Source: Streptomyces sp. NBC_00425 (lineage in GTDB: Bacteria; Actinomycetota; Actinomycetes; Streptomycetales; Streptomycetaceae). Taken from it: a stretch of DNA of 64,000 nt. Position numbers and translations under genes: made by a program. The notes beneath the pieces were generated by a model. That model saw only the letters and a list, made by a program, of their open reading frames with translations, was not told the origin of the DNA and did no database searches. Location: assembly GCF_036030735.1 (NCBI RefSeq), contig NZ_CP107928.1, positions 3,720,001 through 3,784,000 of the forward strand. Reading direction: 5' to 3'. Each line of letters begins with the position of its first letter. The first letter of the stretch is position 1. This document shows, piece after piece, positions 26,947-34,861 of the stretch.

Positions 26947-27927
26947 GTGACCGACCCCAGCGAGCCCGCCCTCTCCGCCGAGCCGCCCGTCAGCCCCGCC
27001 GGGCCCGGCGACGTCGTGCCCACCCGCTCCGCGGCGCCCGGCGCGCCCGCCGCGCAGACCGTGTTCCCACCGCCGCCCGGCGCCCGCGCGTACCCGCTGC
27101 GGACCTCGCGCGGGGCGTTCGCCGTGGTCGACGCGCCCGTGGCCGCCGGTGTGGAGCAGCGGGGTGTCGCGCTGCTGCTGCCGGGGTTCACCGGGAGCAA
27201 GGAGGACTTCCACCGGCTGCACGGACCGCTCGCCGCCCGCGGCTACCGGACCGTCGCCGTGGACGGCCGGGGACAGAACGAGTCCGACGGCCCCGCCGAC
27301 GACGAAGCACCTTACGCCCAGGGCGAGTTGGCCCGTGACGTACTCGCGCAGGCGTCTGCTCTCGGCACGCCCGTGCATCTCGTCGGCCACTCCCTGGGCG
27401 GGCAGATCGCCCGCGCCGCGGTCCTCCTGGACCACTCCCCGTTCGTCTCGCTCACGCTCGTCTCCTCCGGCCCGGCGGAGATCTCGGAGTCCCAGAAGCA
27501 GCGCGTGAAGCTGCTGCACGACGCGCTCGCGGTGATGACCATGGCCGAGGTCTGGCAGACCATCCTGGCGATGGGCGCGCCGGAGGAGATCGGCGGACCG
27601 GCCCGCGGTTTCGCCGGACCGGCCCGGATGCGGCAGCGCTGGATCAACCACAAGCCGGCCCAACTCCTCGTCACGGGACGCCGGTTGTGCGTCGAACCGA
27701 ACCGGGTCGCGGAGCTCGCCGCCGTCCCGCTGCCGTTCCACGTCCTGTCGGGCGCATCGGACGACACCTGGCCGGTGCCGCTCCTCGACGCGATGGCCGC
27801 GCAACTGCGGGCGCACCGGACGGTCGTGCCGGACGCCGACCACTCCCCCAACCAGGACCAGCCGCTGCTGACGGCCGCCGGTCTCGCCGACTTCTGGGAC
27901 GGCCTCGCGAACACCCCACGGAGCTAG
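26947..27927 (+). CDS. Alpha/beta hydrolase
   Basis: 326 residues from GTG 26947. No Shine-Dalgarno is visible; TACTCT lies exactly 6 nt before GTG, so the mRNA may be leaderless. After an acidic/Pro-rich N terminus the fold shows LLLPGFTGSKEDFHRL, DGRGQNESDGP, nucleophile GHSLGGQIARAA and His in ADHSPNQDQP. Probably a cytoplasmic esterase or lipase-like enzyme. The stop codon AGCTAG sits at the left edge of the island, and would overlap the stop of the convergent NYN gene if the island were absent. Confidence 0.9.
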   Translation: MTDPSEPALSAEPPVSPAGPGDVVPTRSAAPGAPAAQTVFPPPPGARAYPLRTSRGAFAVVDAPVAAGVEQRGVALLLPGFTGSKEDFHRLHGPLAARGYRTVAVDGRGQNESDGPADDEAPYAQGELARDVLAQASALGTPVHLVGHSLGGQIARAAVLLDHSPFVSLTLVSSGPAEISESQKQRVKLLHDALAVMTMAEVWQTILAMGAPEEIGGPARGFAGPARMRQRWINHKPAQLLVTGRRLCVEPNRVAELAAVPLPFHVLSGASDDTWPVPLLDAMAAQLRAHRTVVPDADHSPNQDQPLLTAAGLADFWDGLANTPRS

Positions 27928-27928
27928 T
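27919..27928. repeat. Left boundary repeat of the island (CGGAGCTAGT)
   Basis: Ten-bp direct repeat, identical to 31849-31858. It contains the stop codon of the alpha/beta hydrolase. Confidence 0.7.
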
Positions 27929-27938
27929 GCTGTGACCG

Positions 27939-28030
27939 CCTAGGTCCACCGGGTTGGAGCGGGGTCTTCCTTGCGCCGAGCGGGCGCTCAGATGCTCAGG
28001 AACGCTGGTGCGAGGACCGTCGCGGGAACG
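27939..28030. repeat. 92-bp direct repeat, copy 1
   Basis: Identical over 92 bp to 30769-30860, in the same orientation. Begins CCTAGGTCCACCGGGTTGG and ends TCGCGGGAACG. The reverse strand can be read as a short open frame (SRDGPRTSVPEHLS and so on) in both copies, possibly the relic of an element end or transposase. Confidence 0.95.
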
Positions 28031-28194
28031 AGCGGGCGACCTGGCCAGGCAGGCGGCGACGGACAGGCCGCCCACCCGGCACAACTCGTTACGCTTCGGC
28101 AACCGGCGCACTCACAAGGTCACTTCGACTGCGACTTCGCCCTGCAGCTGAGGACGGTGCCGGAGATCCGCAGCAAGACTCGCAGCGAACTGCC

Positions 28195-28620
28195 CTACGA
28201 TATGACGATCTCTTGGAATTGGAACGTGACACTTCCACCGCCGTAGCGGATAGCCTGCGCATTGCGGAAGTTGTACTGCTTGATCGTTCTGTTCTGGGAA
28301 TCAAGCAACGCAACGCTGAAGTTCTTGCGTCGGCTCGAAAGAATGAAGTCGGTGAAGGCCTGGCTATGGGCCGCCCCTCGCACCAGGGTCACCGTGTTCC
28401 CGGTCATGCCCGAGACCTCCAAAATGAACTCGACGCAGTTGTTGTCGAGGTACACCGCGAAGTTGTGGCTGGTGAGAGTGTCTCTGCACGGGCCGGCGGC
28501 AGCCGCAGAGGTGGCGGGGGCGGCTGACGCGTTGGCGCTGCCGCAGAAGACGCTGAGGGTCAGCAGCGCCGTGGCGGTCGCACCGGCCACAAGCAAGCGA
28601 CGGTTGATCGAGCTGGTCAT
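28195..28620 (-). CDS. Small secreted protein of unknown function (island)
   Basis: 141 residues with a typical Sec signal: basic start, hydrophobic core GATATALLTLSVFC and an ANASAAP cleavage region. The mature part of about 100 residues has two Cys (PCRD, NNCVEF) and an all-beta look. The run VTLVRGAAHSQAF ... ALLDSQNRTIKQYNF ... VTFQFQEIVI resembles the order of strands in tail-tube/gp19-like proteins, a weak visual similarity only. Its usage of A/T is higher than in core neighbours, fitting horizontal origin. No Shine-Dalgarno-independent evidence of function. Confidence 0.7.
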   Translation of the reverse strand: MTSSINRRLLVAGATATALLTLSVFCGSANASAAPATSAAAAGPCRDTLTSHNFAVYLDNNCVEFILEVSGMTGNTVTLVRGAAHSQAFTDFILSSRRKNFSVALLDSQNRTIKQYNFRNAQAIRYGGGSVTFQFQEIVIS

Positions 28621-28757
28621 TACAGGGTCCTCACGGTCGAGAGTGAAGCGGAGCGCCTGGTTTCTTCGGCGACATGGGCGATGGGCCTGCCGGCGCGGAC
28701 CCGGTCGACGAGGAGTCGTCTGCCGTGGATGGTCAGCCGGGCATGGGGGTGGGGCAC
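28621..28757 (-). pseudogene. IS481-family transposase, N-terminal remnant
   Basis: Reading from GTG 28757 the frame gives VPHPHARLTIHGRRLLV, then DRVRAGRPIAHVAEE. This is the conserved first helix-turn-helix of IS481 transposases. Similarity stops after about 35 codons and no DDE catalytic part remains, so it is a dead fragment. It supports a mobile origin of the surrounding segment. Confidence 0.7.
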
Positions 28758-28905
28758 GGGGAACCTCTGGGATGGTGCGGAATCTGATGCGGACTGAGTT
28801 TGTGCCCGAGGCCGCCGATCTGGTGATCGACGTCCTCGGGCGATAGAGGGCGAGCCTTTTGTGGGCGGAGAGTCAGGCCGGAGCCGTCTGCGCGCCCCAC
28901 TGGAT

Positions 28906-29766
28906 CTATTCGGCCCAGGCATGCTCCAACTGGGTACGAAAGGTAGCGGGCTTTCGGCCGATCAGCTCACCCAGCGTCGAGTCGACAGCGGTGAACTCGC
29001 CATTCCGCGCCGCGGCGAAGATGCTCAGCATCAGGTCGGCGATCGGGGCCGGGGCGCCGTGCGCCAGGACCTGCTCTCGGAAGACGTCGTCGGGGACGAC
29101 GGTGCGGGTGAAGGGCCGTCCGGTGGTCTGGGACGCGCTCTCGGCGATGGTGTCGAAGTCGAGCGCCGCCGGGCCTGTGAGTGGCGGGGTGGCCCCCTCG
29201 AAGCGGGCCTCCTCGGCGAGTATCACCGCGGTGGCCTCGGCGAGGTCGTCGTGGCCGGTCCAGGCGACAGGGCCGTCGGCGGGGAGGGAGATGTCGCCGG
29301 TGTGGCGGGCGGACTCCAGGAACTGCAGGGCGCTGGAGGCGTAGAAGCCGTTGCGCAGCGCGGTCCAGGGCAGGCCGGTGGCGCGCAGCAGGTCCTCGGT
29401 CTGGGCGTGGTCGCGGCATGCCTGGAACCGGGAGTCGTGGGCGGCGCCCATCTGGCTGGTGTAGAGGATGCGGCCGACGCCGGCCTTCACGGCGGCGTCG
29501 ATGGCGGCGCGGTGGCCGGTGACGCACTCCTGGCCCGTGCGGTCGAGGGAGACGAGGAGCAGTTGTTCGGCGCCCTCGAAGGAGTGCACGAGCGAGGCGG
29601 GATCGTCGAAGCTGCCCTGCCGGACGCGTACGCCGCGGTCGGCGAGGTCCTGGGCCTTGCGGGGGTCGCGGACGCTGACGCCGACGCGGTCGGCGGGGAC
29701 ACGCTCCAGGAGGCGCTCGACGGTGGCGCGGCCGAGCTTTCCGGTGGCTCCGGTCACGATGATCAT
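28906..29766 (-). CDS. NmrA-like NAD(P)H-binding oxidoreductase (island)
   Basis: 286 residues from ATG 29766. N-terminal dinucleotide motif VTGATGKLGRATVE and the sequence YTSQMGAAHDSRFQACRDHA match the NmrA-like/quinone-oxidoreductase (QOR2-type) atypical SDR group, which lacks the full SDR triad. Members reduce quinones or act as redox sensors. It is divergent from a TetR gene with a palindrome in the 89-bp spacer; this arrangement usually means the TetR protein represses the reductase until an electrophile or quinone is present. It lies between the two 92-bp repeats. Confidence 0.88.
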   Translation of the reverse strand: MIIVTGATGKLGRATVERLLERVPADRVGVSVRDPRKAQDLADRGVRVRQGSFDDPASLVHSFEGAEQLLLVSLDRTGQECVTGHRAAIDAAVKAGVGRILYTSQMGAAHDSRFQACRDHAQTEDLLRATGLPWTALRNGFYASSALQFLESARHTGDISLPADGPVAWTGHDDLAEATAVILAEEARFEGATPPLTGPAALDFDTIAESASQTTGRPFTRTVVPDDVFREQVLAHGAPAPIADLMLSIFAAARNGEFTAVDSTLGELIGRKPATFRTQLEHAWAE

Positions 29767-29784
29767 TGGGTTCTCCCGACACTA

Positions 29785-29820
29785 TTTCCAGTGGAATCAC
29801 TTCAACGGTAACACTGGAAA
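29785..29820. promoter_or_regulatory. Palindromic operator candidate between oxidoreductase and TetR
   Basis: Arms TTTCCAGTG (29785-29793) and CACTGGAAA (29812-29820) are perfect complements 18 bp apart. A related half site, AATTCCGGTGG, follows at once. It lies between divergent starts, where a TetR dimer would be expected to bind. Confidence 0.7.
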
Positions 29821-29855
29821 TTCCGGTGGAACCAAATTTTCGGTACCATCGGTTC

Positions 29856-30584
29856 ATGGCTACGCGCGACTCCACCGACAGCCTTCGGCGCCGCATCGTC
29901 GAGGCGGCCGTCGAGCTGCTGGAGAACGGCGGCCCTGACGCGGCGAGCACTCGCGCGGTCGCCGCCGCGGCCGGAGTGCAGCCGCCGGCGATCTACCGCC
30001 TCTTCGGCGACAAGGACGGGCTCCTTGAGGCCGTCGCCGAGCACGGCTACGCGCAGTTCCTGGAGAGAAAGCGCGCGCAGCTCGACCCCGCTCCGCAGGA
30101 CCCGGTGGAGGAGCTGCGCCGCGGCTGGGACATGGTGGTCGAGTTCGGGGTCTGTCGCCCCGAGTTGTTCGCGGTGATGAACAGGGCCACCGGCCGGGGA
30201 TCGGACGCAGCACACCGCGCGGGCCTGGAGATCCTCCATGGGCGGGTGCGTCGGCTGGCGGCCGGGGGGTGGCTGCGGGTCGACGAGGAGCTGGCCGCCC
30301 AGATCATCCAGGCCACCGGCCAGGGCGCGGTCACCACCTGGCACTCCACCCCCGCGGACCGCCGCAATCCGGCGCTGTTGACCGTCCTGCGCGAGTCCAT
30401 GGTCGCGGCCGTCACCCGCGCCGAGCCGGCGGTCCCCACCGCGGAGTCCGGTCCCGCCGCAGCGGCCCGCGCGCTGCGCGCCGCTCTCCCCGACGACGCC
30501 GATGTCCTGAGCGACGCCGAGCAGCGCCTGCTGCGTGAGTGGCTCACGCGCCTGGCGGCGGACGGTGGCGCGCCGCATGCCTGA
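29856..30584 (+). CDS. TetR family regulator (island)
   Basis: 242 residues from ATG 29856. Helix-turn-helix: ASTRAVAAAAGVQPPAIYRLFGDKDGL. The C-terminal ligand domain is unassigned. TACCAT lies exactly 6 nt before the ATG with no Shine-Dalgarno, so a leaderless mRNA is likely. Divergent from the NmrA-like oxidoreductase and probably its repressor and an autorepressor, given the palindrome between them. Confidence 0.92.
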   Translation: MATRDSTDSLRRRIVEAAVELLENGGPDAASTRAVAAAAGVQPPAIYRLFGDKDGLLEAVAEHGYAQFLERKRAQLDPAPQDPVEELRRGWDMVVEFGVCRPELFAVMNRATGRGSDAAHRAGLEILHGRVRRLAAGGWLRVDEELAAQIIQATGQGAVTTWHSTPADRRNPALLTVLRESMVAAVTRAEPAVPTAESGPAAAARALRAALPDDADVLSDAEQRLLREWLTRLAADGGAPHA

Positions 30585-30636
30585 TCGCGCTCAGGCGCCC
30601 TCGTGCAGGTTGAACCTTCCGAGGAGAGATCGTGCG

Positions 30637-30723
30637 ATGAAGCGGCGTCCACCGGACGAGACAGTGGGCGACCACACGGCTCCGGCTGGCTCCCCCTTGC
30701 CCGTAACGCGCCTCCAGCCTTGA
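30637..30723 (+). CDS. Short ORF of 28 residues (island), doubtful
   Basis: ATG 30637 is preceded by CCGAGGAGAGATCGTGCG, a good Shine-Dalgarno at fair spacing. The product (MKRRPPDETVGDHTA...) has no recognisable features and ends 45 bp before the second 92-bp repeat. It could be the 5' end of a gene truncated by the rearrangement that created the repeat. Confidence 0.25.
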   Translation: MKRRPPDETVGDHTAPAGSPLPVTRLQP

Positions 30724-30768
30724 TCACGTCTCCGCCACCCACTGTCAACAACGCTCGTGGTCAATACA

Positions 30769-30860
30769 CCTAGGTCCACCGGGTTGGAGCGGGGTCTTCC
30801 TTGCGCCGAGCGGGCGCTCAGATGCTCAGGAACGCTGGTGCGAGGACCGTCGCGGGAACG
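30769..30860. repeat. 92-bp direct repeat, copy 2
   Basis: Identical to 27939-28030, same orientation, 2830 bp apart. The two copies bracket the secreted protein, IS481 relic, oxidoreductase and TetR. Recombination between them would excise exactly that cassette. Confidence 0.95.
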
Positions 30861-30889
30861 TGCGGGAGCCACGAGTGGTCGGAGGAGCT

Positions 30890-31441
30890 TTATCGTCGAG
30901 AGAGAACCAGCCTGCGTCGCTCCCGGTCGATTTCTGTGACGACGACCGTGACCTCGTCGCCGGCCTGGACGACATCTGACGGACTTTCCACAGGCGTCGA
31001 TGCGAGCTCTCGCAGGTGGACCAGTCCCTCGATCCCGTCGGCGACCTGGACGAAGACGCCGAACGGAATCAGTTTGGTGACCCGTCCGTGCAGTTTCTGC
31101 CCCACCGCGGTGCGGTCGGCGAATGTTTGGAAGGGGTCCGGCTGTGTCGCCCGCAAGGACAGTCTGGCCTCCAGGTTCCATGTGTCGAACTGGAGGAACT
31201 CGGCTGAGACGTGCTGTCCGACCTGTACCACGTCGAAGGTGGTTTCGATGCGGCGCCAGGACAGTTCGGGGATCGTGATGAACCCGACGCCGGGGAAGAC
31301 CGGGTGGTCGGGGCCGTCGTCCAGTGCCACGAACACGCCGAACCGTTCGATCGCTGTGACGGTGCCGGAAAGGATGTCGCCGTAGTGCAGTGATTCTAGG
31401 AACGCCCAGAGTTCTGGGTTTTCGGACCGTCCGCCCATCAT
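30890..31441 (-). CDS. S1 RNA-binding domain protein, two S1 repeats (island)
   Basis: 183 residues from ATG 31441 with GAAAGG upstream. Two S1/OB-fold repeats are visible: [20 protein letters not shown] with FITIPELS, and [20 protein letters not shown] with [10 protein letters not shown]. They resemble ribosomal protein S1 and probably bind RNA. Small double-S1 proteins of this type are scattered in Streptomyces; function unknown. The product ends LVLSRR just next to the 92-bp repeat, so the C terminus may have been trimmed by the rearrangement. Confidence 0.85.
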   Translation of the reverse strand: MMGGRSENPELWAFLESLHYGDILSGTVTAIERFGVFVALDDGPDHPVFPGVGFITIPELSWRRIETTFDVVQVGQHVSAEFLQFDTWNLEARLSLRATQPDPFQTFADRTAVGQKLHGRVTKLIPFGVFVQVADGIEGLVHLRELASTPVESPSDVVQAGDEVTVVVTEIDRERRRLVLSRR

Positions 31442-31487
31442 GCTCTCAGCCTTTCACAAGGAGCTGCGCACTCGGCGGGAAGGGCGA

Positions 31488-31853
31488 TCACGCTGCAGTT
31501 TTGAGGGGGCGTCCGCCCCAGCGGATGCCCTTCTCACTGCGGATGCGGGCGCGTTCCTTGCGCTCGGCGGCCAGGACGTCACGGTGGCGGGCGTTGGCGT
31601 TGCGCCAGCGCAGGTAGGCGTGCAGCGCCCTTGTCTGGACGGTGTGATTTGGATGATGGGAGTTGGCGATGGTGAACTGCCGCAGCGGTCCGAAGTGGGC
31701 CTCGATCGGGTTCGCCCACGAGGCGTAGGTCGGGGTGAAGCACAGCTCGACCTTGTGTTTCCTCGCCCAACGACGGGTGTCCGTGCCCTTGTGGGCGGAC
31801 GAGTTGTCCATGATCACGTAGATCGGTGCACCGTCGGGCCGGGCGGCGCGGAG
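31488..31853 (-). pseudogene. IS630-family transposase, C-terminal remnant
   Basis: The reading frame from 31853 gives LRAARPDGAPIYVIMDNSSA, then HKGTDTRRWARKHKVEL, FTPTYASWANPIEAHFGPLR. These hold the second Asp and the Glu of the DDE triad. The N-terminal two thirds, with the first Asp, are missing, and the break falls on the island boundary. The 3' end and stop are intact. It cannot be active by itself. Confidence 0.85.
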
Positions 31854-31858
31854 CTAGT
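31849..31858. repeat. Right boundary repeat of the island (CGGAGCTAGT)
   Basis: Identical to 27919-27928. It contains the stop codon of the NYN gene (read on the reverse strand). Confidence 0.7.
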
Positions 31859-32759
31859 ACTGGGTCTGTACGTGCTCCCAGAAGCCGTCCCGCAGTGCGC
31901 GCCGCAGGTCCGCCTGACCGCGCAGCGAGTACTGCAGGATGCCCTCGGCCTCCACGAGGAGGTCCTGGTCGACGGAGCCGGGGAGGTAGGGGTGGCCCGG
32001 CAGCAGTTCGGCCAGGCTCTCCCTGCCCCGCGCGCCCAGCCACTTGGCCGCGATCTGCGCGCCGGCGAAGCGGACGGCCTCGCGGGTGGGCCGGCTCGCG
32101 CCGGCCGCCTCGTAGGCCGCGGCGGTGCGCCGGGAGACGTAGGGCTTGAAGAAGTCGAGGTCGAGGGTGCGCTGACTGTCGACCTCCCAGAGCAGCGGGT
32201 CGGCCTGGTTGCGGCCTTCCGGCGCCTCGATGCCCCACAGATGGACGCGGGCCCCGTAGCCCTGCGCGGCCTCCACCGCCGAGACGAGGTCCTCGTCGCC
32301 GCCCAGCAGGGCCGCGTCGCTGATGGCCCGGTGCCGGGCCAGTGACTCGAGGTCCGTGCGGATCAGCGAATCGACGCCCTTCTGCTGGTTGTTGGCGTTG
32401 AGGTTGCCCAACCGCACCTTCACGTCCGGCAGTTCGGCGATGGACTGTTGCTCGGCGGTGTGGATGCGCCGCCGGGCGCCGTCGTACCAGTAGACCCGCA
32501 GCAGCCGACTGTCGGCGAAGATCGAGCGGGCGCGGTCGATGAGCGCCTCGATCAGGCCCTCGGCGTCGAGGTCGAAGGCCCGGCGGTCCTCGGTCCCGGC
32601 CACCAGACGCCCCGCCGCCGCGTACAGGTACCCCGCGTCGACGAAGATCGCGTGGGTCGAGGGCGTCTTGGCCACCTCGGCGAGCATGCGGGTCAGCAGC
32701 TCGTTCGTGCGGTCGATGCGGGCGGCGAGGGCCGGGAGGTCGTCGTTCATCGCCTCCAT
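31854..32759 (-). CDS. NYN-domain (LabA/PIN-like) putative ribonuclease
   Basis: 301 residues if started at ATG 32759 (MEAMNDDL); ATG 32750 is an alternative and the choice is uncertain. The NYN fold of PIN-like RNases is visible: IFVDAGYLYAAAG with the first metal Asp, VYWYDGARRR, QKGVDSLIRTDLESLA and ALLGGDEDLVSAVEAAQGYG with the later acidic residues. The C-terminal 100 residues are a separate helical domain. Probably cytoplasmic RNA cleavage or binding. Its stop codon lies exactly at the island junction. Confidence 0.88.
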   Translation of the reverse strand: MEAMNDDLPALAARIDRTNELLTRMLAEVAKTPSTHAIFVDAGYLYAAAGRLVAGTEDRRAFDLDAEGLIEALIDRARSIFADSRLLRVYWYDGARRRIHTAEQQSIAELPDVKVRLGNLNANNQQKGVDSLIRTDLESLARHRAISDAALLGGDEDLVSAVEAAQGYGARVHLWGIEAPEGRNQADPLLWEVDSQRTLDLDFFKPYVSRRTAAAYEAAGASRPTREAVRFAGAQIAAKWLGARGRESLAELLPGHPYLPGSVDQDLLVEAEGILQYSLRGQADLRRALRDGFWEHVQTQY

Positions 32760-32945
32760 TGTCCCGGTGGTCACGCTGCGAACACAACCGGTCCCGTTCA
32801 GTCGACCCAAGCTCCCTTACTCGCTAGTAATTAGTCGTTCGAAAAATTTCTTTAGCGTAGGGAATGTTTGTAACACGCATGCCGTTGACTCCCTATGTAA
32901 CCGAGTAGTTCTCCTCAGGAGGATGACCAGACGAAGGGAGAAGCC

Positions 32946-33098
32946 ATGCGCTTCGAAATCATGCGACTCGACGACGTCGACGGAACCCCCGTGGACAGCA
33001 CCGTCGTGGACGCCGCCTCCGTCAACCGGATCGTTCAGCAGGCCGCCGCCATCGGGCAGCGGTTGTGGATCCGTCCGGCCGACCCCACGGCCTCGTAA
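32946..33098 (+). CDS. Conserved 50-residue hypothetical protein
   Basis: ATG 32946 to TAA 33098, preceded by AAGGGAGAAGCC. The product begins MRFEIMRLDDVDG and ends RLWIRPADPTAS. The upstream 130 bp is unusually A/T-rich, as for a strong promoter, and a perfect terminator follows. The compact gene with its own promoter and terminator suggests an abundant small protein. No domain is recognised. Confidence 0.75.
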   Translation: MRFEIMRLDDVDGTPVDSTVVDAASVNRIVQQAAAIGQRLWIRPADPTAS

Positions 33099-33124
33099 CA
33101 GCGCGGGTCCCCATACAGGTTTGC

Positions 33125-33155
33125 GAGCCCCCTACGGCACCGCCGTAGGGGGCTC
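33125..33155. terminator. 14-bp perfect stem terminator
   Basis: GAGCCCCCTACGGC (33125-33138), loop ACC, then the perfect complement (33142-33155). It follows the 50-residue gene and also faces the convergent MarC gene, so it may act in both directions. Confidence 0.85.
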
Positions 33156-33204
33156 CGCGTGTCCACGCGCCTGCGCGTTGCGGGTCGCCGGCCGCGAGGG
33201 CCGG

Positions 33205-33810
33205 TCAGCTCGACCGGACGACCTGGGTGACACCGTTGATGATCTGCTGCACCGCGATCGCGGAGAGCATCATGCCCGCCAGCCGGGTCACCAGGACCAC
33301 GCCGCCGTCCTTGATGACCCGGATGATCAGCAGCGAGTACCGCATCACGAGCCACAGCACGACATGGATGGCGAGGATGGCCGCCCAGACCGACGCCTGA
33401 GCCGCGATCCCGTCCGCCTTCTGCACGGCGAGGATGACCGACACGATGGCGCCGGGGCCCGCCAGCAACGGCATGCCCAGCGGGACGAGCGCGACGTTGA
33501 CGTCCTTGGTCTGCTTCGGCTCGTCGGTCTTGCCGGTGAGCAGGTCGAGCGCGATCAGCAGGAGCAGCAGCCCGCCCGCGATCATCAGCGCGGGCACGGA
33601 GACGTGCAGGTAGTCGAGGATCTGGTGCCCGAGCAGTCCGAAGACGGCGATCACGCCGCCCGCCACGCAGACGGCCTGGAAGGCCATCCGCTTCTGCACC
33701 TTGCCGGGCCGTCCGGCGGTGAGCGCGAGGAAGATCGGGGTGATCCCGGGGGGATCCATGATGACGAAGAGAGTGAGGAAGAGGGAGCCGAAAACGGCAA
33801 CGTCGAACAT
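33205..33810 (-). CDS. MarC family integral membrane protein
   Basis: 201 residues with six hydrophobic helices. Family motifs are MDPPGITPIFLALTAG at the start and LVPLGMPLLAGPGAIVSVIL in the middle. MarC/YhcE-like proteins were once linked to multiple antibiotic resistance, but their transport role is unproven. The next gene upstream is the PHP phosphoesterase, 81 bp away on the same strand. Confidence 0.93.
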   Translation of the reverse strand: MFDVAVFGSLFLTLFVIMDPPGITPIFLALTAGRPGKVQKRMAFQAVCVAGGVIAVFGLLGHQILDYLHVSVPALMIAGGLLLLLIALDLLTGKTDEPKQTKDVNVALVPLGMPLLAGPGAIVSVILAVQKADGIAAQASVWAAILAIHVVLWLVMRYSLLIIRVIKDGGVVLVTRLAGMMLSAIAVQQIINGVTQVVRSS

Positions 33811-33891
33811 CAGTGCGAAGCCTTGCGGGAGGGAGGGAGGGCGGGCGGACGGGAGAGGGAGGTCGGGAGCGGGCCGGGCGCGTCGGCCCGG

Positions 33892-34749
33892 TCAGGCTCC
33901 GCCGGCGCCCGGCACCGGGAACGCGCCCGTCGCCCGCCGGGTGATCTCCCCGTACACCTCGGGGTCGGTGGTGTACTCGCCGAGCACGCACGTCTTGCGG
34001 CTGCCGTGGTAGTCCGAGGAGCCGGTGACCAGCAGCCCGAGGTCGCGGGCCAGCCCGCGCAACCTGGCGCGGGTGTCCGCGTCGTGGTCCATGTGGTCGA
34101 CCTCGATGCCGTCGAGACCGGCGGCCGCCAGCTCGCCGATGACCGCCTCCGGCACCGTGCGCCCCCGCTTGCTCGCGCCCGGGTGCGCGAAGACGGTGAC
34201 CCCGCCGGCCCCCTTGACCAGCCGGATCGCCTCGAAGGGGTCGGTCTCGTGCTTTCCGACGTGGGCCCGGCCGCCGTCGGCCAGCCAGTCCCCGGTGAAG
34301 GCGTCGTTCACGGTCGGCACGACGCCGAGCTCGACCAGGGCGGTGGCGACATGCGGACGTCCGACGGAACCCTCACCCGCGATCCGCGCCACCTGCTCCC
34401 AGGTGACGGGCACGCCCAGGTCGTTCAGCCGGGCGATCATCGCGCGCGCCCGGGGCACCCGGTCGTCCCGCACCAGCTCGCGTTCGGCGAGCAGAGCGGG
34501 CTCCTCGGGATCGAAGAGGTAGGCCAGCATGTGCATGCTGATCCCGTCGACACGACAGGACAGCTCCGCGCCGGTGACGAGGGTCAGCCCCTCGGGCAGC
34601 GCGGCGACGGCCTCGGCGTGTCCACGCGTGGTGTCGTGGTCGGTCAGCGCGACGACGTCCAGTCCGGCGGCGGCGGCGTTGCGCACCAGCTCGGCCGGGG
34701 TGTCCGTACCGTCCGAGGCCGTGGAGTGGCAGTGCAGATCGATGCGCAC
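33892..34749 (-). CDS. PHP-domain phosphoesterase (TrpH/RnaAM-like)
   Basis: 285 residues from GTG 34749 with GGAG 8 nt before. The PHP metal motifs are all present: DLHCHSTASDG, ALTDHDTT, a GAELSC motif, HPGASKRG, and GSSDYHGSR. The family includes nucleoside 3',5'-bisphosphate phosphatase and the 5'-to-3' RNase AM, which use three metal ions. Cytoplasmic. It probably sits in an operon with MarC. Confidence 0.92.
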   Translation of the reverse strand: MRIDLHCHSTASDGTDTPAELVRNAAAAGLDVVALTDHDTTRGHAEAVAALPEGLTLVTGAELSCRVDGISMHMLAYLFDPEEPALLAERELVRDDRVPRARAMIARLNDLGVPVTWEQVARIAGEGSVGRPHVATALVELGVVPTVNDAFTGDWLADGGRAHVGKHETDPFEAIRLVKGAGGVTVFAHPGASKRGRTVPEAVIGELAAAGLDGIEVDHMDHDADTRARLRGLARDLGLLVTGSSDYHGSRKTCVLGEYTTDPEVYGEITRRATGAFPVPGAGGA

Positions 34750-34861
34750 GACGCGGACTCCAGTCGGGGGACGGGCGGATGGGGACGCTCCAGCATAGCC
34801 GGAAATCAGACCGCCTCTGTCACACCCGAAACCCCCTTGCACCCCCTACACGCGGAGGCAG

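Larger units (their letters stand above)
27928..31853. mobile_element. 3.9-kb genomic island between two convergent core genes
   Basis: The segment is bounded by a 10-bp direct repeat (CGGAGCTAGT at 27919-27928 and 31849-31858). Joining the flanks restores CGGAGCTAGTACTGGG, where the hydrolase TAG and the NYN stop overlap in CTAG. Inside are remnants of IS481 and IS630 transposases, two identical 92-bp repeats, a secreted protein, an oxidoreductase/TetR pair and an S1-domain gene. IS630-family elements target TA, often in CTAG, so one mechanism is insertion of such an element followed by decay. Attachment or integrase genes are absent. Confidence 0.75.

Noticed and set aside
23986..27843. Over 1200-codon reverse frame across the helicase and hydrolase
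   Set aside because: Produced by the repetitive high-GC tail; it has no plausible domains.
28262..28846. Forward ORF overlapping the secreted protein gene
   Set aside because: It has no ribosome site and opposes a gene with a clear signal peptide; the tail MRTEFVPEAADLVIDVLGR may be a gene remnant but cannot be supported.
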